Below are positions 1 to 6,517 of a stretch of 12,078 nt of DNA, one piece after another. How positions within the stretch are numbered: the stretch's first letter is position 1; each line of letters begins with the position of its first letter. Made by a program: the position numbers and the translations under genes. This stretch comes from Promethearchaeota archaeon (GTDB lineage: Archaea; Asgardarchaeota; Lokiarchaeia; Sigyniarchaeales; SOKP01), in assembly GCA_016840695.1 (NCBI GenBank), contig JAEORV010000011.1, forward strand, positions 1 to 12,078, given 5' to 3'. The notes beneath the pieces were generated by a model. The model was not told the origin of the DNA. It saw nothing but the letters and a program-made list of their open reading frames with translations, and did not search any database.

Positions 1-46
1 TTCATGATAGTATGAGAAGTATTAAAACTCTATTGATAAAAATCGA

Positions 47-68
47 TAAAAAATAAATAAAAAAAAAG
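47..68 (-). terminator. oligo-T terminator after the SCP2-like gene
   Basis: On the minus strand the stop codon of the SCP2-like gene is followed within a few bases by two runs of T separated by ATTTA. Archaeal transcription commonly stops at such U-rich tracts without a hairpin. It would end the three-gene thiolase/DUF35/SCP2 operon. No stem-loop was seen. Confidence 0.5.
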
Positions 69-72
69 TAAT

Positions 73-444
73 TTATTTCTTCTGTAATACGATATTAATT
101 GCTCTTGTGAGTCTGATTACATCAAAAACTTTACCCTGTTGAACGGTTATTTGCTCGCGACTAATAGCATGGGTAAAATCTCCTTTTCCTTCACAAATAT
201 TAACGATTGCTTCAGGATCTCCTGTCATTACGATGTTAGCATCTGAATTTAAACCTTCTGATAAATTCAACTTCCTATCTTTTATTGATATATTGAAAGG
301 ATCTTCACCATCTAGGGTGAATTGAAATGACATTTCCCAGTCTACATCTTTTCCAGCTATGTTGGTCACGAATACAGTTTTAGCTTTTTCATTCTGATGA
401 ATAAGCCCGATAATCTTTTCTATACTATCTTTTGCGAGTCCCAT
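73..444 (-). CDS. SCP2 sterol-binding-domain-like protein
   Basis: A 123-residue protein made of one SCP2-like fold. Family members bind lipids or acyl-CoA in a hydrophobic tunnel. What shows this: a W-x-M-x-F-x-F beta strand around residues 36-43, the DGEDPFNISIKD turn and strand (45-56), the 'ANIVMTGDPEAI' strand-helix (69-80), 'GKGDFTHAI' (87-95), and a C-terminal 'QQGKVFDVIRL' helix (102-112). The length fits a stand-alone SCP2 domain of about 100-120 residues. There is no signal peptide or membrane segment, so it is probably cytosolic. It is the last gene of the operon and begins 2 nt after the DUF35 stop, with its ribosome binding site inside the DUF35 gene. In animal SCPx the SCP2 domain is fused to a thiolase; here the two are separate but co-transcribed. 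The ligand cannot be read from the sequence. Family call fairly sure; role is inference. Confidence 0.82.
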   Translation of the reverse strand: MGLAKDSIEKIIGLIHQNEKAKTVFVTNIAGKDVDWEMSFQFTLDGEDPFNISIKDRKLNLSEGLNSDANIVMTGDPEAIVNICEGKGDFTHAISREQITVQQGKVFDVIRLTRAINIVLQKK

Positions 445-446
445 CT

Positions 447-950
447 TTAACTTCCTCCCTCGTATTGTGGCTTAGCAATCCATGAGTCGTACTCATCCTC
501 AGGAACAAAAAAGAAGTCAGTCATTTTACCTTCTCGATCTTCCTTTTTCTTAAAAACTGCTTTAACGCGTTGTCCTTTTTTAACTTTTGATGGTACTAAA
601 TTTTCAGAAAAAATTCCTTGTAACATTCCCGTATCCGCCTTATCAAGTTGAATAAAAGCAATTCCATAAGGAACGCTTTGAATGAAAGCGGAGGTTGTGT
701 ACCAGACAATTGTACTTACTTTAATGATCCCTGTATGTGGCATTTCCACCCAATCAGTATCCGCAAAGCATTCCGAGCAGTTAATTCTAGGAGGCATCCA
801 GACCTTTCCACACTTCTTGCATTTTGTCCCTAATATCTTCTTATTATTCATCAGTTCAAGAAAAAATTTGCTTTGGCCACCCATTGTATACTTATATTGG
901 ATGACAATTCTATCCCTAATTTCGTGTGATTGAAAATTTTGTTCATTCAT
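447..950 (-). CDS. DUF35 zinc-ribbon/OB-fold acyl-CoA-associated protein
   Basis: A 167-residue protein with the two-part architecture of the DUF35 (OB-fold nucleic-acid/acyl-CoA-associated) family. An N-terminal helix (about 25-40) leads to a rubredoxin-like zinc ribbon with Cys44-x2-Cys47 and Cys58-x2-Cys61, including the typical 'PPR' at 53-55. An OB-fold follows (about 65-150). All four zinc ligands are present. In archaea, DUF35 proteins bridge acetoacetyl-CoA thiolase and HMG-CoA synthase and hold the CoA intermediate. In bacteria they partner thiolase-like aldolases and the benzylsuccinate-pathway thiolase BbsAB. Here the ATG overlaps the thiolase-like stop as ATGA (947-950), so a 1:1 complex with that protein is expected. 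Family assignment is strong; the particular acyl-CoA handled is unknown. Confidence 0.9.
   Translation of the reverse strand: MNEQNFQSHEIRDRIVIQYKYTMGGQSKFFLELMNNKKILGTKCKKCGKVWMPPRINCSECFADTDWVEMPHTGIIKVSTIVWYTTSAFIQSVPYGIAFIQLDKADTGMLQGIFSENLVPSKVKKGQRVKAVFKKKEDREGKMTDFFFVPEDEYDSWIAKPQYEGGS
451..460 (-). promoter_or_regulatory. Shine-Dalgarno site for the SCP2-like gene
   Basis: Read on the minus strand this is AGGGAGGAAG, with GGAGGA ending 8 nt before the ATG at 444. It lies inside the last codons of the DUF35 gene, so the two genes are probably translationally coupled. It fixes the ATG at 444 as the start. Confidence 0.75.
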
Positions 951-2212
951 GGTTTATTTAACCCCTCCTCGTTTGCAATTACTATAACAGCGGCATACGC
1001 CGCTCCTGGTCCTCCAATTGAATGTGCGATCGCACGACCTTTTTCTATAGTCTTAACTTGGTGTTTACCCGCCTCTTGTCGAAGCTGAAGTGCCGCTTCC
1101 CCTGTACTCATAATACCTGTTGCTCCCACAGCATGACCACATCCAATTAATCCTCCCGAAGGACAACAAGGTAGCTCCCCATCAATCCATGGGCCCTCCC
1201 CTGGTTTTTCAAAGGATTTTTCAATCCAGGGGCCGCCTTCACCAAAAGGAACAAAACCTAGCTCTTCATAACTGATTACTTCTTGACCAGAAAACGCATC
1301 GTGTAGCTCAGCAACATCGATTTGCTCTTTTATTTTGTTATAATCTAAACCCGCCATTTTATAGGCTGCTTTTGCGGCATATATATTAGAATACAATCTC
1401 CCAACACTCTCACGATTACCTATAAAACAATCAGTATTTGCCGCAGCCACACCAGTTATCCATATCGGTTTTTCGATGCCTAATTCTTTTACCTTCTGTT
1501 CACTTGCTAATATTAATGCGGCCGAAGCCTCAGAATATAAGCAACAATCCAACATTTTAAAAGGATAGCAAATTATTCTTGAATACATCACATCTTCTAC
1601 AGTTACATCCATTGGAGATTGTGCTTTCGGATTGAGCTTCGCATTCCCATGATTCTTGATGCTGACATAAGCCATCTGCTCCTCAGTCGGATTTCCAAAC
1701 TCCTCGTAATGCGCATTAACCATTGACACATACGAGCTTGCAGCCATCATCCCCATTGGATATTCGTAGGTCATATCTGCTGAATACGCGATAGCGTTTA
1801 ACACTTCGGGCGTTGTTGTTCCCGTTTTTTCGTCGTAACAATCATTGCATTTCTCTACACCAATGCAAAGACATAAATCTGATAAGCCAGACGCCACTTC
1901 AGAATACGCCATTCTCACGGTATATCCTCCCGTAGCTCCCCCGCTTGCGATACGGGTACCGGGTTTATTATTCATTCCGAGATAGCTGTTAATGAAGATG
2001 TCTGGCATAAACTGCCTTTCAAATAATTCGTTATATATTCCGTACACAGTAGATTCTAAATCTTTATGCGTGATTTGTGCACCATTTTTATTAGTGTCAT
2101 CAAGAGCCAGATTAGTTGCGTCGTAAGCCAACTCGAAATATGTTTTATCTAAATATCTCGCTCTAAAAGGCGTTATACCTACGCCTATTATTGCAACTCG
2201 TCGTTTTGACAT
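947..2212 (-). CDS. SCP2-type thiolase-like protein lacking catalytic cysteines
   Basis: A 421-residue thiolase-superfamily protein, normal in length for the archaeal/SCP2-type thiolase group. Seen: N-terminal 'RVAIIGVGITPF' (5-16), 'ASGLSDLCLCIGVEK' (107-121), 'ELHDAFSGQE' (302-311), 'PSGGLIGCGHAVGATG' (351-366, with His360), and 'IGGPG' (399-403). The nucleophile segment, usually CASG, reads G92-A93-T94-G95, so the acylated cysteine is replaced by glycine. The HDCF cysteine of SCP2 thiolases is also missing (HDAF, 304-307). Classical thiolysis is therefore unlikely. Cysteine-less thiolase homologs that pair with DUF35 proteins include the Ltp2-type retro-aldolases of bacterial steroid side-chain degradation. 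By analogy this may be a C-C lyase or condensing enzyme working with the downstream DUF35 protein. It is first in the operon; the ATG at 2212 sits 45-55 nt from a TATA box. Fold sure; reaction inferred. Confidence 0.88.
   Translation of the reverse strand: MSKRRVAIIGVGITPFRARYLDKTYFELAYDATNLALDDTNKNGAQITHKDLESTVYGIYNELFERQFMPDIFINSYLGMNNKPGTRIASGGATGGYTVRMAYSEVASGLSDLCLCIGVEKCNDCYDEKTGTTTPEVLNAIAYSADMTYEYPMGMMAASSYVSMVNAHYEEFGNPTEEQMAYVSIKNHGNAKLNPKAQSPMDVTVEDVMYSRIICYPFKMLDCCLYSEASAALILASEQKVKELGIEKPIWITGVAAANTDCFIGNRESVGRLYSNIYAAKAAYKMAGLDYNKIKEQIDVAELHDAFSGQEVISYEELGFVPFGEGGPWIEKSFEKPGEGPWIDGELPCCPSGGLIGCGHAVGATGIMSTGEAALQLRQEAGKHQVKTIEKGRAIAHSIGGPGAAYAAVIVIANEEGLNKP
962..970 (-). promoter_or_regulatory. 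Shine-Dalgarno site for the DUF35 gene
   Basis: Read on the minus strand this is GAGGAGGGG, ending 11 nt before the ATG at 950 and lying within the 3' end of the thiolase-like gene. With the ATGA stop/start overlap it indicates coupled translation of the two proposed complex subunits. Confidence 0.65.
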
Positions 2213-2256
2213 GATATTTTACCTTTTTTTATTAATACTGTTCATTTATTTGTGAT

Positions 2257-2268
2257 ATTTATAAATTT
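2257..2268 (-). promoter_or_regulatory. candidate TATA box for the thiolase/DUF35/SCP2 operon
   Basis: On the minus strand this reads AAATTTATAAAT, a good match to the archaeal TTTATA box. It lies 45-56 nt before the ATG at 2212, which predicts a start site near 2235 and a leader of roughly 20-25 nt. The surrounding DNA is very AT-rich, so chance matches are easy. Confidence 0.45.
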
Positions 2269-2275
2269 AGATTAG

Positions 2276-2292
2276 TAATATTAAAAATATTA
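2276..2292. promoter_or_regulatory. inverted repeat between divergent promoters, possible operator
   Basis: TAATATT-AAA-AATATTA is a perfect 7-bp inverted repeat with a 3-nt spacer, followed by a further AATATT at 2295-2300. It lies between the two candidate TATA boxes of the divergent thiolase-like operon and the nitronate-monooxygenase-like gene, where a repressor could control both. All bases are A or T, so part of the symmetry may be chance. Confidence 0.3.
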
Positions 2293-2313
2293 ATAATATT
2301 TTGAATAGTAGTA

Positions 2314-2325
2314 ATACATAAAAAC
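2314..2325 (+). promoter_or_regulatory. candidate TATA box for the nitronate monooxygenase-like gene
   Basis: ATACATAAAAAC is centred about 28 nt before the ATG at 2349, the spacing expected if transcription starts at or next to the start codon. The bases just before the ATG carry no Shine-Dalgarno match, which fits a leaderless mRNA. Confidence 0.45.
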
Positions 2326-2348
2326 TTTCATAAAAGTGACAAATTAGG

Positions 2349-3368
2349 ATGATTAAGACTAGAATAACAGAACAATTTGGGATTAAATACCCAATTATAA
2401 GTGCTCCAATGGGACCATTCTATACGACTGAATTAACCATTGCCACTTCTGAAGCGGGAGGACTTGGCGTTTTAAGCCACGTGACTCTACGAGGTTTAAA
2501 CTCTATAGACGATTTCAAATCAAATATTGATCAAGTAATTGAGCATACTGATAAACCATTTGGATTTAACATTCGAACTGCTCGCATGCAAACAGATCAC
2601 AAGATTCTATTAAGAAAAGTACTCCAATGGCGTAAAAGCGATCCAAAAATTCGAGAGCAAATGATTTATGGTTTAACAAGCGCTGGAGGGGCAAGAGTTG
2701 CTAGAAAGATATGGGATAAAGATAAGGACTTATATCACTTTCACGTGGCTCCCGCTTTATGGTTAGTCGATAAGGTCGTTGATCTTGGTTGCCACGGAAT
2801 AGTCACCACGGGTACGGAGGGTGGTGGACATCAAAGCTACGAGAAAATTTCAACTATGGTACTCTTACAAGAAGTATGTAACAAATACCCTGATAAACTG
2901 ATTGTTTCTTGTGGAGGGGTTGCAAGTCCCGAAGGCGTTGCTGCCTCGTTAGCAATGGGAGCGGACGCAGTCGCCATGGGCACGCGTTTTATTGCATCAA
3001 CTGAAAGTGAATTTCACCAAAATTATAAGGATCTTATTCCACCTGCAACTGATAGAGATACAGAGCTCACGACTGGTGGTTTTGGTCCAATTAGATTGAT
3101 AAAGAATAAGTATTGTATGGAACATGGACAAGTGATATCAAAAAATCAAAAAATTGCCCAAGAAAACGCGTATGAACTTGATGAATGGTTAGAAGACTTG
3201 AAAAAATATGAAATCGTGTACACGAAAGGCGACGTGGAAAATGGAGCCATTCCCGTAGGTCAATCTTGCGGTTTAATCGATTCAATAATGAATGTTGGGG
3301 ATATCATAACGGAATTCACGAGTAAAGCAGAGGAACTCTTGAAAAACGTTAGTTCACGGATTTCCTAA
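2349..3368 (+). CDS. nitronate monooxygenase / 2-nitropropane dioxygenase-like FMN protein
   Basis: A 339-residue TIM-barrel flavoprotein of the NPD/nitronate monooxygenase family, which also holds FabK-type enoyl reductases and IpdC-like enzymes. Seen: the 'IKYPIISAPMG' first strand (12-22), 'AGGLGVLS' (36-43), 'GIVTTGTEGGGHQ' (150-162) with the family's conserved histidine at 161, the FMN phosphate-binding 'CGGVASPEGV' (188-197), and 'MGADAVAMGTRFIASTES' (203-220). No transmembrane segment or signal peptide is present, so it is cytosolic. The substrate cannot be told from sequence: the name is often given to enzymes that reduce or oxidise acyl-CoA intermediates. It is transcribed divergently from the thiolase-like operon out of a shared 136-nt region, suggesting common control and a role in the same acyl-CoA pathway. 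The T-rich tract after its stop isolates it from the next gene. Confidence 0.85.
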   Translation: MIKTRITEQFGIKYPIISAPMGPFYTTELTIATSEAGGLGVLSHVTLRGLNSIDDFKSNIDQVIEHTDKPFGFNIRTARMQTDHKILLRKVLQWRKSDPKIREQMIYGLTSAGGARVARKIWDKDKDLYHFHVAPALWLVDKVVDLGCHGIVTTGTEGGGHQSYEKISTMVLLQEVCNKYPDKLIVSCGGVASPEGVAASLAMGADAVAMGTRFIASTESEFHQNYKDLIPPATDRDTELTTGGFGPIRLIKNKYCMEHGQVISKNQKIAQENAYELDEWLEDLKKYEIVYTKGDVENGAIPVGQSCGLIDSIMNVGDIITEFTSKAEELLKNVSSRIS

Positions 3369-3370
3369 AA

Positions 3371-3390
3371 TTCTTTTTTCTTTTTTGTTT
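3371..3390 (+). terminator. oligo-T terminator after the nitronate monooxygenase-like gene
   Basis: Two runs of six T joined by C, followed by GTTT, start 2 nt after the stop codon region. This is a typical archaeal U-tract terminator. A small TTAGC-ATCC-GCTAA stem (3389-3402) lies at its end rather than before it, so it is not a bacterial-style hairpin terminator. Confidence 0.55.
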
Positions 3391-3476
3391 AGCATCCGCT
3401 AAGGACTTTTAATTTAGCATACACATTTAAAGGTCAATTATATCAAATTATTAAAAATTAAAAAATATCAATATAA

Positions 3477-4244
3477 GTGAGTATTCAAATGGCATATGAC
3501 ATAGTATATGTAGTCGTTAATGGTGTTTTAGCAGTCGTTGCGGTGTCATTGAGTATCTTTATAGCAACTAAGTTCTTCCTTGCATACAAAGAACATAAAA
3601 GAAAGGAACTCTTTCTCATTGGATTTGTTGCGATCTTTATGTCTGAAGCGTGGATGCCCGTAGCAATCTCGTTTATTTATTACATGGTCACTTTCAACTT
3701 ATTACCAGTTCATGCTTATTTTTTTATAGGGTATACTTTTCTTCCCGTAGGGATATTTATATGGCTGATTATATTTACGAATCTCGTTATTAAAAATAAG
3801 CAGGAAGTAATCTTAGTTCTCTATGCAATTTATATCGTTTTTTACGAAATCTTGTTATTTTTTTTTCTACTGACAGATCCGAGTCAAATTGGGGAAATAA
3901 AATCACCCGTTGATTCAAGTTTAACACTAATTTTCAATCTAAATGCATTTGGATGGGTTGCCGTTATCTTGTCTACGGGAATTATATTTGCAAGAGAGTC
4001 ATTACAATCCAGTGATCCCATCATCAGGTTAAAAGGGAGATTACTTCTATTCGGGTTTCTAACATGGTCTATTAGTGCGATTTTTGATGGATTCGCCAAT
4101 ACGATCATCACATTATTTATCGTTAGAGTTATATTAATGGCGAGCGTAATAGCGCTTTATGGAGGATTCATACTCCCAGAGTGGATGAAAAAAGTTGTAA
4201 ATAAAATAAGAAGGATCATTAAATTGGAGCCTATTGAGAAATAA
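3477..4244 (+). CDS. seven-transmembrane protein of unknown function
   Basis: A 255-residue (GTG start) integral membrane protein that I cannot assign to a characterised family. Seven hydrophobic segments can be read, near residues 8-36, 45-71, 78-105, 110-133, 149-173, 186-208 and 210-233. Basic loops after helices 1 (KEHKRKE), 3 (KNK) and 5 (RLKGR), plus a lysine/arginine-rich tail (236-250), predict an outside N-terminus and a cytosolic C-terminus. There is no lysine in helix 7 for retinal, and no kinase, GGDEF or other output domain. Similar seven-helix modules occur as sensor parts of signalling proteins, so a sensory or scaffolding role is possible but unproven. The start is uncertain: GTG 3477 or ATG 3489 (loses four residues); neither has a strong Shine-Dalgarno, and the AT-rich tract at 3450-3468 could serve as TATA for either. 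It stands alone between two T-tracts. Confidence 0.75.
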   Translation: MSIQMAYDIVYVVVNGVLAVVAVSLSIFIATKFFLAYKEHKRKELFLIGFVAIFMSEAWMPVAISFIYYMVTFNLLPVHAYFFIGYTFLPVGIFIWLIIFTNLVIKNKQEVILVLYAIYIVFYEILLFFFLLTDPSQIGEIKSPVDSSLTLIFNLNAFGWVAVILSTGIIFARESLQSSDPIIRLKGRLLLFGFLTWSISAIFDGFANTIITLFIVRVILMASVIALYGGFILPEWMKKVVNKIRRIIKLEPIEK

Positions 4245-4283
4245 TACTTGAAAAAAAAATAGAAATTTTTCAATGACCTTACA

Positions 4284-4299
4284 TTTTTTTTCTTATTCT
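4284..4299 (+). terminator. oligo-T terminator after the seven-helix protein gene
   Basis: A run of eight T followed by CTTATTCT, about 40 nt after the stop codon, fits an archaeal U-tract terminator and separates the membrane protein gene from the ferredoxin gene. Confidence 0.4.
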
Positions 4300-4367
4300 A
4301 TTAAAAAAATTGGTGTTATATCTTTCCTTCAGCATCTCCTAGGTTACGGGAAAAAATTGACGAGCTA

Positions 4368-4577
4368 ATGAAGCTGATACATAAGGCAGTAACAATTCCT
4401 TCGGCATGCAAATCATGCGGAACTTGCGTGAAATGTTGTCCTTTAAAAATTAGAATGTTTAACGAGGAAAGAATAGCCATGACCATCGTTTCTGATAGAT
4501 CCTGTGGAGGATGCTCTTTATGTTATCATCGTTGCCCAAATAACGCCATTAAGTTATTAAAATTTCAAATAAAATAA
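4368..4577 (+). CDS. 2[4Fe-4S] ferredoxin
   Basis: A 69-residue ferredoxin of the 4Fe-4S double-cluster type. Two complete C-x2-C-x2-C-x3-C-P motifs are present: Cys14/17/20/24 with Pro25, and Cys46/49/52/56 with Pro57. Each supplies three ligands to one cubane and one to the other, as in clostridial-type ferredoxins. It is a small cytosolic one-electron carrier, and the partner is not encoded next to it in an obvious operon. Flavoproteins and acyl-CoA oxidoreductases nearby are plausible clients (inference). ATG 4368 is the only usual start codon in the frame, because a stop occurs at 4302. However the frame is open from 4305 and its last part would read as a charged helix (LREKIDEL), so a non-standard upstream start is conceivable. 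No convincing Shine-Dalgarno precedes the ATG. Confidence 0.88.
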   Translation: MKLIHKAVTIPSACKSCGTCVKCCPLKIRMFNEERIAMTIVSDRSCGGCSLCYHRCPNNAIKLLKFQIK

Positions 4578-4679
4578 TAGAAAAAAGCTAGTGATATTAA
4601 AAATTTTGAACATAAAATCTAAAATGAAACTTTAAAACTGTTCAAAAATTTTGGCTAATTACGGAAGTAATTTTTAAAA

Positions 4680-4690
4680 ACTTTTATACT
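4680..4690 (+). promoter_or_regulatory. candidate TATA box for the acyl-CoA synthetase gene
   Basis: ACTTTTATACT is centred about 34 nt before the ATG at 4719. A GAGGG element (4702-4706) follows, 12 nt from the ATG, and could act as a distant ribosome binding site. The spacing suggests a very short leader. Confidence 0.4.
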
Positions 4691-4718
4691 ATTAAAAAAA
4701 AGAGGGAAATGATAAAAA

Positions 4719-6500
4719 ATGGAAGAACAATGGTATTCGGCACGACCTTCTAATATTGTTGACCTATTTGAGGATACTGTAAAAAAATTTGGTAGCCGAA
4801 AATGGATAGGAACGCAAAATGCTGAAGGCGAATACGAATGGATAACATATAACGAGGCAGCTAAGCGAGTGGAAAACCTTCGGGGAGGGTTAGCCAAGAT
4901 TGGTGTAGGAAAGGACGACCCTGTCGGTGTAATCATCAATAATAGCGTAGAATGGGCGGTTATTGCATTTGCTACTTTTGGATTAAATGCTCGTCTCATT
5001 CCAATGTATGAAAAAGAACTTGAAAAAGTTTGGAAATATATTATAGAAGATAGCGCTGTAAAAGTTCTCTTTGTCGTTAATGAAGAAGTGCATGATAAAG
5101 TTAAAGATCTTAGAGGCAAATTGAACACTTTGGAAGAAATCTATATAATTCGTGGTGATGGAGAGAAATCCCTGGCGGCGTTAGAAAAATTAGGCGCTGA
5201 AAATCCCATACCATCAGTAAAACCACATTGGAGCGATATAGCAGTATTAATCTATACATCGGGAACAACTGGCGAACCAAAAGGGGTTCTTTTAAGCCAC
5301 GGGAATTTCACGAGCAATGTTAAAGCAGCACACATCGGTTTTCCTGATGTTAACGAAAAAGATGTGAGTTTTGCAATCTTGCCCTGGGCTCATAGTTTTG
5401 GGATAACCGCTGAACTTTTTCACGGTCTTTTAGCAGGTGCTTCTTTAGGATTGATGGAAACGACTGATACTTTAACAGAGGATTTACCTAAAGTAAAACC
5501 TACAGTATTAATTGCGGTTCCAAGAATTTTTAATAAAGTATATGCCGGTATTCATGCAAAATTGGCAGCAGAAGGAAAAGGTCATCTACTTGAATTGGCT
5601 AAAAGCACGGCAGAAAAGCTGCGAAAAGGCGAAAAAGCAGGATTTAAGGACAAACTAGTGACCAAAATCGTGTTTAAAAAGATTCGCGCCTTATTTGGAG
5701 GAAGATTAAGGTATGCAATAACGGGCAGCGCCGTCATGAATCCCGAGATAGGTCAATTTTTCATAGATGTCGGTATCCCTACGTTTGATTGTTACGGGTT
5801 AACAGAGACTACCCCAGCATTAACCATGAACACTCCAGCGTCAAATAAATTAGGTTCCGTAGGGAGTGCTATCAAAGATTGTGTGGTAAAAATCGACAAA
5901 TCTCGAGTAGGAAAAGACAGCGAAGACGGTGAAATCACTTGTTTTGGTCCAAATATAATGCAAGGATATCACAATAAACCAAAACAAACAGCAGATGTAA
6001 TATTTGAGGATCCAGAACTAGGAAGAGGCTTCCGAACGGGTGATCGCGGTCGATTAGACGAAGATGGATTCTTATATATTACTGGGAGATTTAAGGAAGA
6101 ATATAAACTTGAAAACGGTAAATACGTGCATCCTGCGTCTATTGAAGAAGAACTCAAGTTAAATAATTTCATTGCCAACTGCATGGTGTATGGTGCGGGA
6201 AAAATACATAACGTGGGAATAATCTTTCCAGAAGAACTAGCTGTTGCCGCCGCTGCAGAAAAAATGGGTCTCTCCGGAGATTTTAAAGCGTTAGTAGCAA
6301 ATAAGGCAATTCAAGACTTTATAAGCGCAGAAGCTACTAAGCAACTCAAAGGAAAATTCGGGGGTTATGAAATACCTAAAAGTTACATGTTTGTCGACGA
6401 AGACTTTACTCTAGAGAATCAAATGCTCACACAGACAATGAAATTAAAGAGACGAAACGTTCTCGAGAAATACGGAGACCAATTAAACGCTTTATATTAA
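4719..6500 (+). CDS. long-chain-type acyl-CoA synthetase (AMP-forming)
   Basis: A 593-residue member of the ANL adenylating superfamily that converts a carboxylic acid, ATP and CoA to acyl-CoA, AMP and pyrophosphate. All core motifs are visible: the P-loop 'YTSGTTGEPKG' (179-189), 'PWAHSFG' (222-228), 'YGLTET' (359-364), 'TGDRG' (440-444, with the ribose-binding Asp442), the hinge region 'GRFKEEYKLENGKYVHP' (456-472), and the C-terminal lysine in 'TQTMKLKRR' (571-579, Lys575). The large insert between 275 and 325 and the 'KLENGKYV' hinge place it with long-chain (ACSL/FadD15-like) enzymes rather than acetyl-CoA synthetases. The chain length accepted is not readable. No membrane helix is evident, so it is cytosolic or peripheral. 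It is single-gene with its own promoter and a terminator, and would feed acyl-CoA to the crotonase and thiolase-like enzymes nearby (inference). Confidence 0.92.
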   Translation: MEEQWYSARPSNIVDLFEDTVKKFGSRKWIGTQNAEGEYEWITYNEAAKRVENLRGGLAKIGVGKDDPVGVIINNSVEWAVIAFATFGLNARLIPMYEKELEKVWKYIIEDSAVKVLFVVNEEVHDKVKDLRGKLNTLEEIYIIRGDGEKSLAALEKLGAENPIPSVKPHWSDIAVLIYTSGTTGEPKGVLLSHGNFTSNVKAAHIGFPDVNEKDVSFAILPWAHSFGITAELFHGLLAGASLGLMETTDTLTEDLPKVKPTVLIAVPRIFNKVYAGIHAKLAAEGKGHLLELAKSTAEKLRKGEKAGFKDKLVTKIVFKKIRALFGGRLRYAITGSAVMNPEIGQFFIDVGIPTFDCYGLTETTPALTMNTPASNKLGSVGSAIKDCVVKIDKSRVGKDSEDGEITCFGPNIMQGYHNKPKQTADVIFEDPELGRGFRTGDRGRLDEDGFLYITGRFKEEYKLENGKYVHPASIEEELKLNNFIANCMVYGAGKIHNVGIIFPEELAVAAAAEKMGLSGDFKALVANKAIQDFISAEATKQLKGKFGGYEIPKSYMFVDEDFTLENQMLTQTMKLKRRNVLEKYGDQLNALY

Positions 6501-6517
6501 CTTTATATTAAATTTTT

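Noticed and set aside
2273..2300. CRISPR-like or tandem repeat array in the AATATT-rich spacer.
   Set aside because: Units are too short and low-complexity; no regular spacers.
3369..3476. Possible small RNA in the spacer after the NPD-like gene.
   Set aside because: Only a 5-bp stem (TTAGC/GCTAA) and no other stable structure or conserved RNA motif visible.
3477..4244. Seven-helix protein as a microbial rhodopsin.
   Set aside because: No lysine in the last helix and no Asp/Thr pattern typical of rhodopsin helix 3.
4709..4711. ATG at 4709 just before the acyl-CoA synthetase start.
   Set aside because: Out of frame and only 2 nt from the GAGGG element, too close for initiation; the domain starts correctly from 4719.
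4655..5128. A 157-codon open frame on the minus strand opposite the start of the acyl-CoA synthetase.
   Set aside because: Serine/threonine/phenylalanine-rich composition with no domain signature, fully antisense to a strongly supported gene; a codon-bias shadow.
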